A stretch of DNA of 64,000 nucleotides from Lepiota brunneoincarnata (GCA_023014365.1 JAEBUN010000003.1:930001-994000); one strand, 5' to 3'. Shown: positions 22,801 to 36,158, counted from the stretch's first letter. The notes: generated from the sequence alone by a model not told the origin. A program made the numbers and translations.

Positions 22801-25800
22801 TAGATTCCTGCTGGAGGTCATGGGCGAGTTGAGTGGAAAATTGGCGCAGGAACTGTAGCGTCTCCTCCTTGGAACCCTGGGCCCACATGTATTTCAATTG
22901 CGCGTACACAACATTTGGGGGTGCTTTGGTATGATGATCATGAAGACGTTGCTGAGCCGTGGTTAGAATATATCGATGACCTCTACCAAGATAAAATTAC
23001 CCTTTCAGGAGATAACAAAGAGTTGATCGTTTTTTCGGCGAGAGCCATGCGATCGTTCTTCCTGCAAAGATTAGCGAATTTGATCCACATCACGGGGTCA
23101 TCCTCCGGATTCAAAACCAGCGTGCGGACTTGGAGGATTCTTTGCCAAACCTCGACATCAGGTTGACAACCTTGTAACCTGCGGGAAGGTGAGCTGCCCT
23201 GCTGCATCGTGGATGAATAAGCAAACCTCTTGAGCCAAGTTTTACGCATGGTTTGCTGCCGCTCAGGTTGGTCAGCATATTGCTTAAAGGCTATGATTTC
23301 CTCCAACTCTGAAAGCATTTGAGCGCGAACCATGACACTAGATACCCAAGTTAGCTCATTAATGAGTAAAAGTACGTTGCCTAGATCTCACCTGTACAAT
23401 CTCCCGTAGCCCTCCCCTACAAATGAGCTAAGTTCAGGATCCAGCATATCGCGGGCCTTTGCAATTTGCCCCAACGCTTTCGGGAACTGGTTCTGTTGAA
23501 CGAAAAGGATAGCACGATAGAATGCCCTGTCCGGCGAATCTGGTTTCATAGTGTTGATATAATCCTCCATGGCATCCCACTCGTTTAGTGACCACGCTGC
23601 TGCTGCGGCCATTGGGGCAATTTCGCGACGATCGTCATGACCGGCAGTAGCCCAGTGCTCCCCAACACGCGCCGCCAACTGGTCCCATTCTCCGAGTGCA
23701 TGCAAACATTTCATCCGGCCATACTGAACCTCGGGATCATGTGGATCGGATTCGGCCTTCTTCTCGTAGGCCTGGAGTGCCTCTTGCCAACGACCAAGCC
23801 TCTCATACCACTCCTCATGTTTGGTCACATCGTACTGTTCACGGGCGGTGAGAAGGGTACCCCAAGCGGCGTCGTGTTGCTGGAGACGAGTGTTGATGGA
23901 GATCAGAGATTCAATAACTGCAGGCGAAGACTCAGAGAAGTATTCCAGCTCCTTATAGTGCAAGGCTTTGGCATATGCCATAAATTTCATGGCATACTCT
24001 CCGAGGGTCCTATGTTCGATCGGTAGAGGCTTTTCTTCGTGTTCCATGAATTCAGCGAGGTTAAGTAAACGATGGATGAGCTCTGCTGGAGTGTTTGGTG
24101 AGGTAATTGCGAATTCAATCGAGCGAACTAGGTCCTCCTAAGATAAGGAATGAATAAGAAGAAGAGTAATGGCCAGCTGTTGCGCATACCTGATATTGGT
24201 CGTACAGCTCGCTCCAGCAGGAAAGGAACGCTGCGTTGAAAAGTTCTTTCGCCAGAGGAGGATGAATATCGACTAGACTCATGCAGGCTCGGAGTGCGTG
24301 AGACGGAGATTCCTTCATGAACTCTACGCTCAACCTATGAATCCACTCGAACCAATCTTCTCGCGTAGCGACTTGAGACACGTCCCATGCTTGCTTCAGA
24401 TGCTGCTGATTTACGGCCATCTTCGTGGCTTCAGCGGGAGCTGAGAACTCGGGAGTCTTGTTGGGTTCACTAATCGTGAATATAAATATGTGGAAAATAG
24501 CAAATAAATGACATTAACCGTACAGGGAGTCCTGAAGGGCCATATCTTGTGGAAGACGCTCTCCATTCAGCAATTTGTTAATCATGTTCTCGTACACTGG
24601 ATGAGGAGCGACTTTGTTCCGTATAATGCTCTAACAAAAACAATCGGAACCCTCGCAAGAATCCCAGGGAATTGACTCACTTTATTGATCGTTGGGACGA
24701 AGATAGCAAAGTCTGCTCCTAGTTGCATCATCAAGGAACACAACGTCTCCATGACTGCAATTCGGAGCTCTGTGTTGGAGTTATCCAACACTCTGACCAA
24801 CGGGTGTATAATACGGGATGCATGATCAGAGAAATTGACTCGACGTGACAACCCATTGATCGTTTGAATTGCTTTCTTGCGCAGCTGGGTAGCGCCGTCG
24901 CGCTCATATGTCTTTACAATGATTGGGATCACCAAATGTAGATATTCCTCGATGTTCGCGCCAAAAGTCAGGAATGCATCGAATATCTTGATCTGCACAG
25001 CAGTCCTTTTGTCATCTGGCGCCGCACCTTCAAAGACCTTCAGAATTAGAGGTAGGATAGTGGGTAAAAAAGGTTTGAATTCGGCATCGAGAGCTTTTCC
25101 GAGCGCCTCGATCAAAGCGACGATGGGAAGTTGGAGGGAAATATTGTCCCATAACTCTGTTATCAAGTTGAAGATGTCGGGCATGTAGTTGCGGACATGC
25201 TGCTTGATAATGCCCACCAAAATTGCAAGCTGTTGAAGGTGGAACTCCTGTAGTCTTGCCAGTGAATTGCGAGTCACTGTAGCAAATGCTGGGATAATCT
25301 ATGGGGAAAAAAGTAGGCATAATGAATAGATATAAGCCTTAGTAAAACCACATACCTGTGGTAGAAAAGTGACGCATTTTAAGCCCTGGGTCTTGAATAT
25401 AGACATAACTGCCTCGATTACAGTGTGGTGGATGGCCGATGAGTGACTGGTCTTTCAGGATAACCAAAAGGGAATTGATGACGACTGTTTGGAAGTAGTC
25501 ATCCGCGCCTGATACAGCGTTGTGTTGAGCCACGGGTACTTGATTTACCGCTGCCACAGCCTTCTCACTAGCAGCCTCTTCATCAGGTCGACTCTGAAAT
25601 TGTTTGAGAAAGAGTTGCGGTATCATTCGGCAGCGACCATACCTTCCGCCTATACGGATCCAAGGCACCGAGGATTCCAAGCACCTTTACTACTTCCCTG
25701 CGCACGTTCTTGGTTGCCTCGGTTTTGAGAATCCTCGACAGCAATGGTAGCAGTTGGGAATAGTCAACCAGCGGAGTAATGACATAACCCGTGCTTGAAC

Positions 25801-28537
25801 AAACTTGGCCGAGGGTATGAAGCGCAGCATCTCTCTTAATGGTCGATGGATCGGAAAGCCTTGCAATGATTACCGTCATGAGGTCGGGTACAAAAGGAAG
25901 TGCATCTTCTCCAGCAATACATGCAAGTTCCCCAAGACACATGAGGACGTTGGCAGCAACCGTGGGATTGGAATCATTCGCTTTCTGCAGCAAAACTCGC
26001 AACATAGGCAACGCATAGGGCTTGATCAACCCCTGCGTAGCGCTCACTAACAACGTCAATAGACGTGTACATTCCTCCCGGCTTCGGCTGACACTATTTG
26101 AGTAGTAACATCGTGCGAAAATGAAGAGAACGTACACAACCGTTGAATACTCGAGCTCGGTGAGCAACTGAATGAGGGCTTTGCGCAACGATGGCATTAC
26201 ATATGCTGGGTTATGTTTTGCAAGTCGGCCAATCAGACTGACGGCAGTAACGCGGTTTTCGAAAACCTCATCATTCAAGGCGATAAAAAGAGAGCGGAAC
26301 GTTTTCAGCCTGCGCCAAGTGCTTGTCGAATCTTTCGTGGAGTGAGGCCAATACCGTCTGCCGAATGCTTGCAGTCTAGTGCAGAGGTGTGAGCTGATGT
26401 ATTGAACTCAATGAGCAGGGAACAATTACCTGGATCAGCAATGCCTACCGTAAGCAGCTTGTCTAAAACGTCGCTGATGATTTCGATAGCGTGGCTACTA
26501 GATTGGTAACAAATCGGATCGCGAACAAAAAGTCGACAGCACGTCAAAGCTGCGGCCTGTCTTACTTCTGCGTGGTCATCTTCAAGATAAGGGACCGCGC
26601 AGTTTCGAACAAATTCATTTAGAATGTGTCCTGGGGGAACAAGATGAACCAACAAAGAAGACGTTTCCAAGGCCAGATACCTACCACTAAAGTCAAAGGA
26701 ACCGAGAGGTCGTAAGAGCAAGTGCAATCAAATCGGGACTTTTGTCGTGAGAAACCTTGAGTCACTAGTCAACATTTTAGAAACTAAGACATGACGACTC
26801 AGCTTACTTGCGAAGCGGTAACGTTATTCGTAATGGTCGCTACCTCGGGACGACCCAATGGGGGTGGTGCACCGAGGGGCTTGTAAGGTTGGCCACTCAG
26901 AACCTGAGATAAAAGGTCCAGAAGCCGATCTTAGTAGGATCGTAAGACAAGAGTTGCTTTATCCAAACGATGAGCAGGCACACCTTGAATGGTTTTCAAG
27001 AGGGGAGGAATGTGTTTGGCGATGGCAACGAGAGCGTTCTTTAAAGGCTCGCTCAAACCACAACTCATCATGAGGTCGAGCTGATCATGCAACAACTTCG
27101 TTAAATTTGGACCAACGGCAGCGGCCAGCATCCCGATACATTGGAAGAGAGGTTCCTCAGACGGTGCATTCTTTCGTCTTGAAGACAACCATCAGTGAAG
27201 GCCGCGATCGGGGATCAAATATAACACCCACCCCCTGCCTTGTAAGCCTATCTTGATGTGGTTCATAATGGAATCCAGGAATGGTTTCATGTCACTCCCA
27301 ACGGCATTAGCAGTATGACCGATAGCGATGAACGCTGATTGCAGGTCAGACAGGTAGTAAAGACAATACGCTTATTCCATACCATAATTCCGTTCATTAG
27401 TTTTTTCCAGTTGCGTCAAGAGGTGACCCATTGCTTTGTGAAGGAAATGTTCTGTGAAGGTCTGCGTGTCGTAGGCGGCCAATGAAGGAATCATGGTGAT
27501 AACCATTTTTCGAATGAGGGCATCTCTATGTGACTTGAATTTCAGGATTTGATCGGCCATGTCAAAGTAGTTTTCTCGCATGAACTGTTAGCAATGAGGC
27601 TGTCAGCTTGTGGATGGTTGGTACGGAGCATGCTCACCATTCCAGCGTGAAGTAGCAATTCCCGATAAGTTAACAACGACCCATGGATCACATCTATTGA
27701 ATTTTGCTTGAGGCCTTGTTGGGCGTCTGACAAGATCTTGAACAGATAAGAGCCCCTCGTCTGGCGTTCCCTCTGAGTAATAATTTCGAGACATGCTGCT
27801 AATAACTCAGCAGCACCCTCCCTAATGTGTACCCGAGGATCGCGCAGGGAAATGAGGATGTTGTCGAAAACTACGCTGATATGTGGATGGAAGTAGGTGT
27901 CGCTATTTCGGGCTAGTTCCTTCAGGATGAGAACACCAGCATATCTAGGGGACTCGTGCTTATCCGGTTGTATTAAGTCGATGGCGGCCTGAACCTCGTA
28001 ATCCATAAACCTTTCCCCAAAGGCTGCGCCACCTATCTCGGCTATTTGCCCAAGTGTCTTTGACGCAGCTAGCATGAGGTGGACGTCATGATTCGGCAGG
28101 AGGTGCTTGACATAGTTGTAGAATCGAAAGAGATTTCGCTTAGCCTCGATCGTTTCTTCGGTCTCGATATCAAGAAGATAATCTGTCCAAGTCAGTCGAA
28201 CGAAAGACGTGACTCGACAAAATGACATGTACACACCTATGGCCAACAAACCACCAAAAGCTTCCATCGAATTCTGGCTGTGGGTCAGCTCAAAGAGTTT
28301 GCGGTTGATGGTCTCGTCCCAGATTTTAGCGGCGGCGTCAGAAGACATATCAGCTATCTCTGTTGAGACCTATCGAAATCGCGTTGCGGTGAAGTCATCG
28401 GTACCAGTCAAGTGCTGTTAACTCACGAAGCGGCGCAGCTCCTGGGCGGACTGCATTCGGGCTTCAGCATTTCGGTTCTTCAGGCCCGTAAAGATGTTGA
28501 GCAACTTTTCAGTCGGCGTCTGCGCATTTGGCGCCAT
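19886..28537 (-). CDS. TOR: TOR serine/threonine kinase (PIKK family)
   Basis: Central kinase of nutrient signalling, working in TORC1/TORC2 with Raptor-, Lst8- and Rictor-type partners at vacuolar and plasma membranes. The ATG at 28535-28537 ([16 protein letters not shown]) opens a long HEAT-repeat arm (about 28.5-24.6 kb), followed by the FAT region (about 24.4-22.0 kb). The FRB domain lies near 21.87-21.57 kb, with [20 protein letters not shown]. The serine codon at 21834-21836 is the position whose mutation gives rapamycin resistance in yeast and human TOR, so binding of FKBP12-rapamycin is expected. The kinase domain (about 21.45-20.54 kb) has [15 protein letters not shown] and [11 protein letters not shown]. 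The FATC tail ends [12 protein letters not shown] with TAG at 19886-19888. About twenty or more short introns are present. I checked many but not all joins and found no frame break. Two proline tRNA genes sit 157 bp upstream of the start. Confidence 0.95.
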
Positions 28538-28693
28538 CGTTAACCAGCCTTTGGCACCAGACGCGAGAGTAGAAATGATGGTGATGTATGAGGTGTGCTA
28601 CGGGGGAACTGCTGTAATAGGGTGATGGCATACTTAGTTTGGCTCAAGTTGCAGAGACATCCCGTTGGAGTTACCAAACCAAACAACATCGTC

Positions 28694-28795
28694 GGCCTGA
28701 TGGTCTAGTAGTATGATTCCTCGTTCGGGAGCTATCTTCTGAGCCGTATAGGCTCTGATTCGAGGAGGTCCCGGGTTCAATTCCCGGTCAGGCCC
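28694..28795 (+). tRNA. tRNA-Pro(CGG) with a 30-nt intron, copy 1
   Basis: The acceptor stem GGCCTGA pairs with TCAGGCC (28788-28794), discriminator C. The anticodon stem CCTCG (28719-28723) pairs with CGAGG (28761-28765). The anticodon is CGG at 28726-28728, with the intron at 28730-28759 after position 37. The T arm and B box GGTTCAATTCC are intact, and a T5 run follows immediately as a Pol III terminator. Confidence 0.94.
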
Positions 28796-28879
28796 TTTTT
28801 AGTGGCTTACATTCATTTTCCATTTTGGTACTTGCTTCGTGTCCGAATAATGTAGACCGTGAGCTCAGCAGTGCTTGTC

Positions 28880-28984
28880 GGCCTGATGGTCTAGTAGTAT
28901 GATTCCTCGTTCGGGAGATACAATCTCCAGGACTCGCCAAGTCTTGCTTCGAGGAGGTCCCGGGTTCAATTCCCGGTCAGGCCC
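28880..28984 (+). tRNA. tRNA-Pro(CGG) with a 33-nt intron, copy 2
   Basis: The mature sequence is identical to copy 1, 84 bp further on and in the same orientation. The anticodon CGG lies at 28912-28914 and the intron at 28916-28948. The intron sequence is different from that of copy 1 apart from its first bases. A TTTT terminator follows directly. The flanks between copies are not duplicated, so the duplication is not recent or the non-selected parts have drifted. Confidence 0.94.
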
Positions 28985-29258
28985 TTTTGTTTCCCTATTG
29001 CTGCGCTTCGCGATTTCAATTCGGCAGCATACCGCAGTAACACCCGCAGTCGTTCACTGATCTTGTTCACTAGCGACGGGCTGTGTCTGGGAAACACCTA
29101 CATATATACGTGGGACACAGAATCAGTCCTCAGCAACCTTTTTCCATGATCTTACAAGGCCAGACTGCCCCTCCTTCGCTCCCACGGGGAAAGGTGCGTA
29201 CCTGCAATAGCGCGACGACCTCATACAAGATAGAGGATAAAATTCACAGGAGCGCCCA

Positions 29259-30449
29259 ATGGAACGCCCACCACCGTACTCAGCGGGTCCAGACATGCCT
29301 TTGCCTGACACGCCTAGGGTGTCTAATGTGCCGAATGAACCAGCCCCAAAATCCACAACGTCGCCGTCAGCAAGTGTCAATCAGGTGCACGTTTGCTCAA
29401 AGAAAGAGAAGATCATAGGTTCGTGCAGAAGGCTGTATTCAGGTTCCTACCTGGTGGTATCCTTACGCTGAAGGCGGTACATTTTCCAGGAGCTTTCCAT
29501 ATCGACCCACAGGCTCCAGCCCATGGAGATGGCCCGGCTATTAGAACAAGACATGGGCTAAGGAAGAGAAGAAAGGGGAAAGGGAAAGGAGAGGGGCCGC
29601 ACGCAAGTTTCCAGACCAGAAGCGGGGATATCAAACTGCAGCTGACCACGACATCGAGCGCAGCTGTAAGAGAAGAAAGGGGAGAACAAGCCAACGTGTT
29701 TGTCGGGAGCAGGTCGGGTAAAATTGAAATCAGTCTGGTGAGTCCCCTTTCGCTTGGACTGCTGTCACCCTTGTTCCTCGAAATTCGGCGATGGTTCTAT
29801 TTGAGTGCGATTTTTATCCCAAATGAATGCCTTAGCTTTCTGAGTTTGCGTCGGGAGTACTGGTTTCCGCGACCATCACGGGTTATGAGGTGTTGGTTTC
29901 TCGATAACTGATGAAATGAGTAATATAGCTGCCTCGAGCTGTTGCGCCGCCCGGGGGGATGACGACAAGACAGCCGTATATAGGGCTGGAGGTCTTCTCG
30001 CGCTCAGGTGAGCTGCAATCGTGTTGTGGGGCAGAAGAAACAACGCCAGTTATCAGCTGTCGTGCAAGTCTTCTGATCCCAACACTTCTTGATAAGGTGG
30101 CTTACTGATCTGGTGCTTTCTTTTTCCTTGATATTTTTCGCTCGAATGTTCCTTTCAATTGTATTCGCACACAGGAGACGTGATCGTGTACGTTCCAGAA
30201 ACGTTTTCGGGGGTGATACGAGTGGAGACCGCCAAAGGACAGATGCGAATTCTACCCGCACTGGCGAGCGGAATGCGGTTGCTGAAGAGTACCGATCGGG
30301 AGGCGATGATGACGCTCGGGGATGGGCAGGGAGACCTGTGCGAGGTATTCACGCGGAGTGGACGGATCGTGCTCGGGCTGGCGGGGCGGGACGAGTATAC
30401 TGAGGAAGTGGGATTCTGGCGAAAGCTGGGAGATTATCTGCGCAAATAG
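29259..30449 (+). CDS. DUF7330-like protein
   Basis: Function unknown. Four exons join without a frame problem: 29259-29384, 29429-29737, 29929-30007 and 30175-30449, giving 262 residues. The introns are 44, 191 and 167 nt with GT-AG ends. The N-terminus is short, acidic and Pro-rich (MERPPPYSAGPDMPLPDTP). The rest looks like a beta-strand repeat domain with recurring 'Arg-Ser-Gly-(Lys/Asp)-hydrophobic' units: TRSGDIKLQL, SRSGKIEISL, SRSGDVIVYVP, TRSGRIVLGLAG. Proteins of this shape are common and often multicopy in agaricomycetes and are labelled DUF7330; that label is from memory of the family pattern. There is no signal peptide or membrane segment. It runs divergently from TOR, with the two tRNA-Pro genes between. 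Confidence 0.7.
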
Positions 30450-30793
30450 TAGTAGATGTATGACGGTAGAGACAGCGTGGCACAATAGAGCTCGTGCGAA
30501 TGCTCCTTCATCATGTGAGATCTCGAGAGGACTGAGCACCGGCGATCCCGATCTCTCCGGAACAGCAAGCGAGATCCGTTGCAGATCTCTCTCGAGATCC
30601 CTCTCCCATTCAAATATGTCCATCCTCCAGTCTCTTCCTCTCTCCCCATCCCTCTTCCCCCAATGCCCATCGCCAACGCCCTCCCAGGCTGCTTTCGTTT
30701 CCTCTTCTCTCCCTGGAGACTCACCTACCACACGTCTCCCAGCCCCTGCTCTCACCATCCGGAACCCAAGGTACTGTGTCGTCATCGCCAAAC
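30450..30793. other. Intergenic between DUF7330-like gene and M20 gene
   Basis: This should hold the end of the upstream gene and the promoter of the M20 gene. It is CT-rich on the plus strand (repeated CTCTC at about 30580-30720), which fits a leader region. No gene is seen. Confidence 0.45.
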
Positions 30794-33109
30794 ATGTGCT
30801 CTCTGGCTCACCCTCTTCAGCATGGCGTCACCTATCTCAATCCCTGCTGCGACTTTTCTTTCACCTCTGACAAGTCCAGCATCCTCTCTTACGAGCCTCT
30901 TCCAGAGTACTCCACGGAAGGCTCGGACCTCTTCACGACGGATGTCCTAGGCACCATTGAGCAGACCCTCGACGCGTTGGACCCCCCCTTGCGCGATCTT
31001 AGTCTTTCAATACATCGTATGTCTAACCAAGCTTGCAGCAACTCCTGCTGACCCTCAACCCCAGAGCACCCTGAGCTCATGTTCCAGGAAAGGTTCGTCG
31101 GCCCTCCCACGTCCCTTTCCGTCATTTAACGCGCATATATACGCTCTTAGATATGCTCACGACCTCCTCACAACCTTCATGGAGAGCCATGGCTTCTGCG
31201 TAACCCGCCGCTACCTTGGCCTCGACACGGCCTGGCGTGCAGAATTTCAAAATCTCAAGGGTGGCCGAACTATCGGTATCAACTCCGAAATGGACGCCCT
31301 CAAGGGCATGGGCCATGCCTGTGGCCACAACCTCATCGCTATCAGCGGCGTGGGCGTTGCCTTAGCTCTCAAAGCCGCTTTACAAACGCATAACGTGCCA
31401 GGGAAGATCATTCTCTTGGGCACTCCAGGTCTGCACTACCCTCTTCTTACCTGTCTCCGCGGTCTCATTTCAATCCTGTTCGTAGCGGAAGAAGGCGGCG
31501 GCGGAAAAGTGATATTGCTTGAGAGGGGTGGTTACAAGGACATGGATGCTTGTATCATGTACGCCCGCTAGAAAGCTTAACCCAACCATCTCCGATCTCT
31601 GTTGCTGATCATCACCACAGGTGTCATCCGGGAGCTGGTCGAGTCAACTCCACCAGCATCGGGTCCACAACAGCGATGCAAGCGGTTGAAGTTGAGTTCT
31701 TTGGTCAGAGGTAAGCTCCAATTCTTCCTCTTATGGATAGTTGAAACTGAACGGATATTATTCATCGCCTTCTCTTTATCCCTTGGCCCTTGAACATTTT
31801 GATTTGTGCGACGTGTACGGATTTTGGGTTGGCGTCACGAATTTAGCGCACATGCGGGTGCAGCTCCCTGGTGGGCCTTTCCTGTGCACAAGCATAGCAA
31901 CTTCCGCTGATCCAACAATCTCTTCTTTTTACCTGTATCCATCAAATCAATGCCCATGGAACAGGGAGGGAACGAATGCTCAAGATGCCGCTTTTCTCGC
32001 ATACTCCAGCATATCTGTGCTGCGTCAGCAAATGAAGCCTGACCATCGAGTGCATGGCGTGATACAGGGCACTGAGTGGGTTCCAAACAGTGAGCAGGTT
32101 TAATCTTCCCATTTGCCTGACTCCCGACACCGAGTTCCTTCTCATCTTCCTTTTACTTCACTCTCCTCCTCGGACTCATACTGATTGACGGGTAACCAGT
32201 TATACCGGATTATGCGCGAATGCGTTGGTATGTACGTGCTCCGACATCCAAGGAGCTACTCGCTTTCGTGGCGAGGGTCAAAAAGTGTTTTGAGTGAGCA
32301 ATTAGTCACCCTTGGCGTCATACCCTCGGCCGACCTTGATTAACCAGGGCCGCTGCGCTTGCGACAGCATGTTCTGTTTCTATACATGTTGAAAGTCCCT
32401 ACTTCGACTTGCGTCAGAACGAGATCCTCGGTAGGTGTGCTTCTACCATGTGGGCAAAAAACTAATAATAATGGCTTGTAGCACATGATTTCGCTAATAT
32501 CGTGGGGTCTCGGTATGGCATGTCGACGAGTACGGATGGCACCTCCGCTTCCACCGATTTCGTGCGTGAATCCTATTCATGTGCCATGTACGACTTGGAG
32601 GCTAACATCAAATCTAGGGAAATGTTACACACAGTAAGGTGGTATTAGAGGTCATTGTCCGATAGCTAATATATCATCCCATCACCAGCCCTTCCTGCCT
32701 TCCATCCGATGTATAGTGAGTGTCACCCTCGATTCGCCAACCCTTTCACCCCTCATTCTTCCCAGCCAAGCGTTACGAGCGAACTACTCGGCACTTTCAC
32801 CTTGTACCTCGTTTCATGAAACCTAACTGATTACTGACACACTCCTTTTTGCAACACAGCCATCCCGACGAAACCGCACGGAGGAAACCATACACCTGCG
32901 TTTGCAGAATCTGCGGCAAGCCAGAAAGCACACGAAGCCACTATGCTTGTCACAAAGGCGTTAGCACTTACAGGGTTCAGGGTGGTTGCTGATGCTGGCT
33001 TTTTTGTTCGGGTGAGTGGTTGGATCTTGATGCGAAAGATGGATTCGTTTTACCGTGAAACATCAAGGTAAGGGGAGCGTTTGAGGCATGGAAGAGCGCT
33101 TCTTCTTAA
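30794..33109 (+). CDS. M20 family amidohydrolase / peptidase (PM20D2-like)
   Basis: Metal-dependent hydrolase cleaving an amide or dipeptide bond, probably cytosolic. The start ATG at 30794 is the first in frame ([19 protein letters not shown]); an upstream exon cannot be excluded. The exons, separated by many short introns, encode the M20 core in order: [20 protein letters not shown] with the metal/catalytic Asp and His, [11 protein letters not shown]... with the Glu pair (split by an intron after GTP), and [17 protein letters not shown] from the dimerisation domain. Near the C-terminus are [18 protein letters not shown] and the metal-binding His in [10 protein letters not shown]. It ends FEAWKSASS with TAA at 33107-33109. 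The overall order matches the peptidase M20 domain-containing protein 2 and carboxypeptidase/amidohydrolase families. The substrate cannot be told from sequence. The exon joins I checked stayed in frame. Confidence 0.9.
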
Positions 33110-33820
33110 TGAGGGTGGACCTGTGGACATACCCCTCCATTTCGCCGTAAAATTTCGCCAACAGAGCCCAAACTTAAAAGCAAAAACGGAAAAGCAGATC
33201 ACAACAAAAAAAGCAGAGCACAATAAAAAAAAAAGCGTGTTCGCCAATCAATGCTATATATCTGCAGCAAGATATTCATCTATTATGTATCTCCATTGCA
33301 TCATCCTGGTTATCGATACTGATATATGATACCTGACCGAACCTTTCACTCGCCTTCTTTTTTATGTGCCCTTAGGGCACCGACCCAAGTGGTTGTTCCA
33401 CTCCTTGCCATTTTTCTTCTGCACGCATTTCGGGTTGTGCAGGATGATTTAGTGCGGTAGTTTGAGGTGCTGTACCATTACTCATGTATTATGCCACCAC
33501 GTCTTGTCATATTTGGTGTACATATAGTCCTTGCGAATCTTGCCAGATGCTGGTGCGGAGAACAGGGTGGGAGGGTGGGATGTACCGCATTCAAAACCTA
33601 CACGCCAATAGGAGTGCCTATGAATTGGGTAGGAAAGAGTAATAGCGAGATGTGCGTAGGATAACACTCTGTGGTCTGTAATGCTGATTAATCATGAGAA
33701 CGCAACGGAGAACAGAAGCAAATGGCAGAACGTAGATGTCTGTGAAGATTATGCATAAAGTAGAAAACAAGTGCGATCCCGCACAAATAACTCATCTAGG
33801 CAAGGGAAAAGGCAATCGAA
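33110..33820. other. Convergent 3' region
   Basis: This lies between the stop codons of the plus-strand M20 gene and the minus-strand J-protein gene. It is AT-rich with A-runs that suit 3' processing (for example near 33.23 kb). No gene is seen. Confidence 0.5.
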
Positions 33821-35949
33821 TCAAACGGAGGGAGTTGTTCGAGTCGCTGTTGCTGCTTCTGCTGCTGAAGTTGATGAAAATCCAGAGGTCTCTTCAGGTT
33901 GGGACTCCTTGATATCTTTCGCCTCCTTCTCTGCTTCCTTCATTTTGCTTTGGAGTGGAGGGGAGCGGAAGCCACCTTTCTTGCTGGCCTTGGGCTTGGG
34001 TTTGGCTGCTTCAGCAACAAGTCTGCCCACAAGGGACATGTTAACTGAGGATCGAACAAAAGAGGAGGAAGAGGGGGAATGCTTACCGTTCAAGCTCCCG
34101 CCTCTCCTCGTCGGACTCGTCTGGCCTGGTATCCTTGAAGACCCTACCCATATCGATTAAACCCTATTGAGAATTTCCATTGTTAACTCATGTATTTGCC
34201 AGAAGAAAAAAAGAAAGAAACGCACCTTGGCACGGTAGAACAATGTTTGCTCTGACACGCCAGGTTCCTTCAATACGTTATCAACAACCTATGTTTTGTA
34301 AGCGGTGTGTCCAAGGCTATGAGAATCGGTGATAGTGCACACCTCCCGAAGAACTTGAATGACTTCCAACCTCGCGCCTCGCCATGATGCGAGCAACATT
34401 TTTCCGGTCATGTCCATTTCTAAAGCCCGCAGCTCTTCCTCGCCTGCTTCACCTTTGAGTTGCACTTTCTCCATCTCCTACAGCAGACGTGAATCACAGT
34501 TGGGCCTAAGTACAAATGTGGACGTACCTGCAGAACATCCCGTACACTCAAACTGATCGAGACATGAACATCAACAAGAATGGGGATAGTCAGGCAACTC
34601 ACGCGCTCCCAAGAACACCCCACATGTCTTTTGCTACAGAGCCTTTCTCCTTTAACCTCGACCAAAACCCTGGACTATCCCGAGTGAGAGAGACGTGAGC
34701 GCCAAGCAATACCATATCAGCAACAACTCACATTCCCAAAAGTTTCTTGCTCTTCAGGTACGTTGTGCCTTTCATGACGTACACGTGCCCAATGGCATGC
34801 AGCAGCTCTACACCAAAACTCTCTAGTTTCAAATCTTCAGCCTCCTTCTCGATCTTGAGCAAGAAAGCTTTTGTCTCAGGGTCATTCAGACCACCAGGCT
34901 CCTTTGCCTCAATATAGGGCCTCAGTCGTTCCACAAGTTTTTCAGTGAGGGTCTTGATCCGTGCCTTCATGGCCTTCCGGCGTTCCTCTTCCTGTTCCCG
35001 AAGCTTTTCGCGGTGCAATCGCTGTTTTTCACGCAACTGAGCCCTTTGTTCAGCGGCGGTCTGAGGGTCATGAGAGGGTGAGGGGGCTGCCGGTGCTGGG
35101 CTGCTTCCGTCTGCCGCAGCCGCCGGCGTAGGGGAGGTGGGCTGGGAGGATGTTGACTGAGCGGGGGCTGATTGGGCGGTTGAAGGCTGAGGATCGACAT
35201 GCGCTTCTTCAGTGATGTTTTGCTGCTGTGCCTCAGCCTGCTTGATATGCTCATTGAGTTGCCTCTCGATGTCTGCTTTTTCTTCATCAGTCATCATGCT
35301 TGTCGCCGCAGTGGTCATTTCCTTCATAAGAGTGATTTCGCCAATCTGCCGACAAAGGGACAATAAGATCGAGAGAAAAATATAGAGCTGGAGGAGCGAC
35401 GCACGTAATCGACGAAGCGATCACCACCAAAGATATTTGCAAAGAACCCAGCCGCGTCCTCCATCTTGATTTCCGTACCCTCCTTCTCCATCATCTTCTT
35501 GCCATTCTTGTCGTACACTGTCCGCAGGTTCTAGATATTTTGTCAGTACCACATGGATAGGAAGTTATAGGGGGGGTAGAGACAGACAGGGTCAGACAAA
35601 ACCTGGTACGCTTTGCTATAAGGAGTTCCGTCAGCAAAAGAGCTGTAGGGAAACAAGCGAGCGAGTGCGCACGCAATGTATACGCACCTGATCTCCTTAA
35701 ACTTTTCCTCTGCCTCAGGTGACGGGTTCTTATCTGGATGGTACTAGGTGCAGGAGAGGGTTAGATGATGCCGACCAAAATATTTGCAGCGGACCTTCAT
35801 GGCCGCTTTGCGGTAGCCCTTTTTGAGGGCAACGTTGTCTGCGTCGACCGGGACACCGAGCTATGGAAGGACGAGGTAAATGTCGTGATCGAGGACGAGC
35901 AAGACTGTACACCTACGAGGTCATAATACTCTGTCTCTACAGGGGCCAT
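33821..35949 (-). CDS. J protein with DnaJ-X domain (CAJ1/DJP1-like)
   Basis: Hsp40 co-chaperone that would recruit Hsp70. In yeast, relatives Caj1 and Djp1 act in the cytosol, Djp1 in peroxisomal and mitochondrial protein import. The ATG at 35947-35949 (MAPVETEYYDLVG) opens the J domain, which continues through short exons LGVPVDADNVALKKGYRKAA and YHPDKNP (intact HPD) to AYQVLSDPNLR. A Gly/Phe region (AAGFFANIFGGDRF) follows, then a Gln/Ala/Pro-rich linker and a charged coiled-coil segment. The DnaJ-X region includes LVERLRPYIEAKEPGGLNDP and the exon with MTGKMLLASWRGARLEV. The C-terminus is Lys/Ala-rich and ends at TGA 33821-33823. There is no signal peptide or membrane segment. No frame break was seen. 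Confidence 0.88.
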
Positions 35950-36158
35950 GATGGTAGGAGAAAAGGGCGAGACGCGTCGATGATGACACCGGCTGACTGC
36001 GGTGGGGTCCTTCCACAAATGGAAACTCTCCGAAAGTGAATAAAATATAGCTACACTTTGTCTACTATAATAAATCAACTAGTACGTGGACCTGTGCAGA
36101 CTAATACAGTGAGGTGTCTCTATATGCTGTATGAATGTATGTAGTTTATGTCTGTGGG

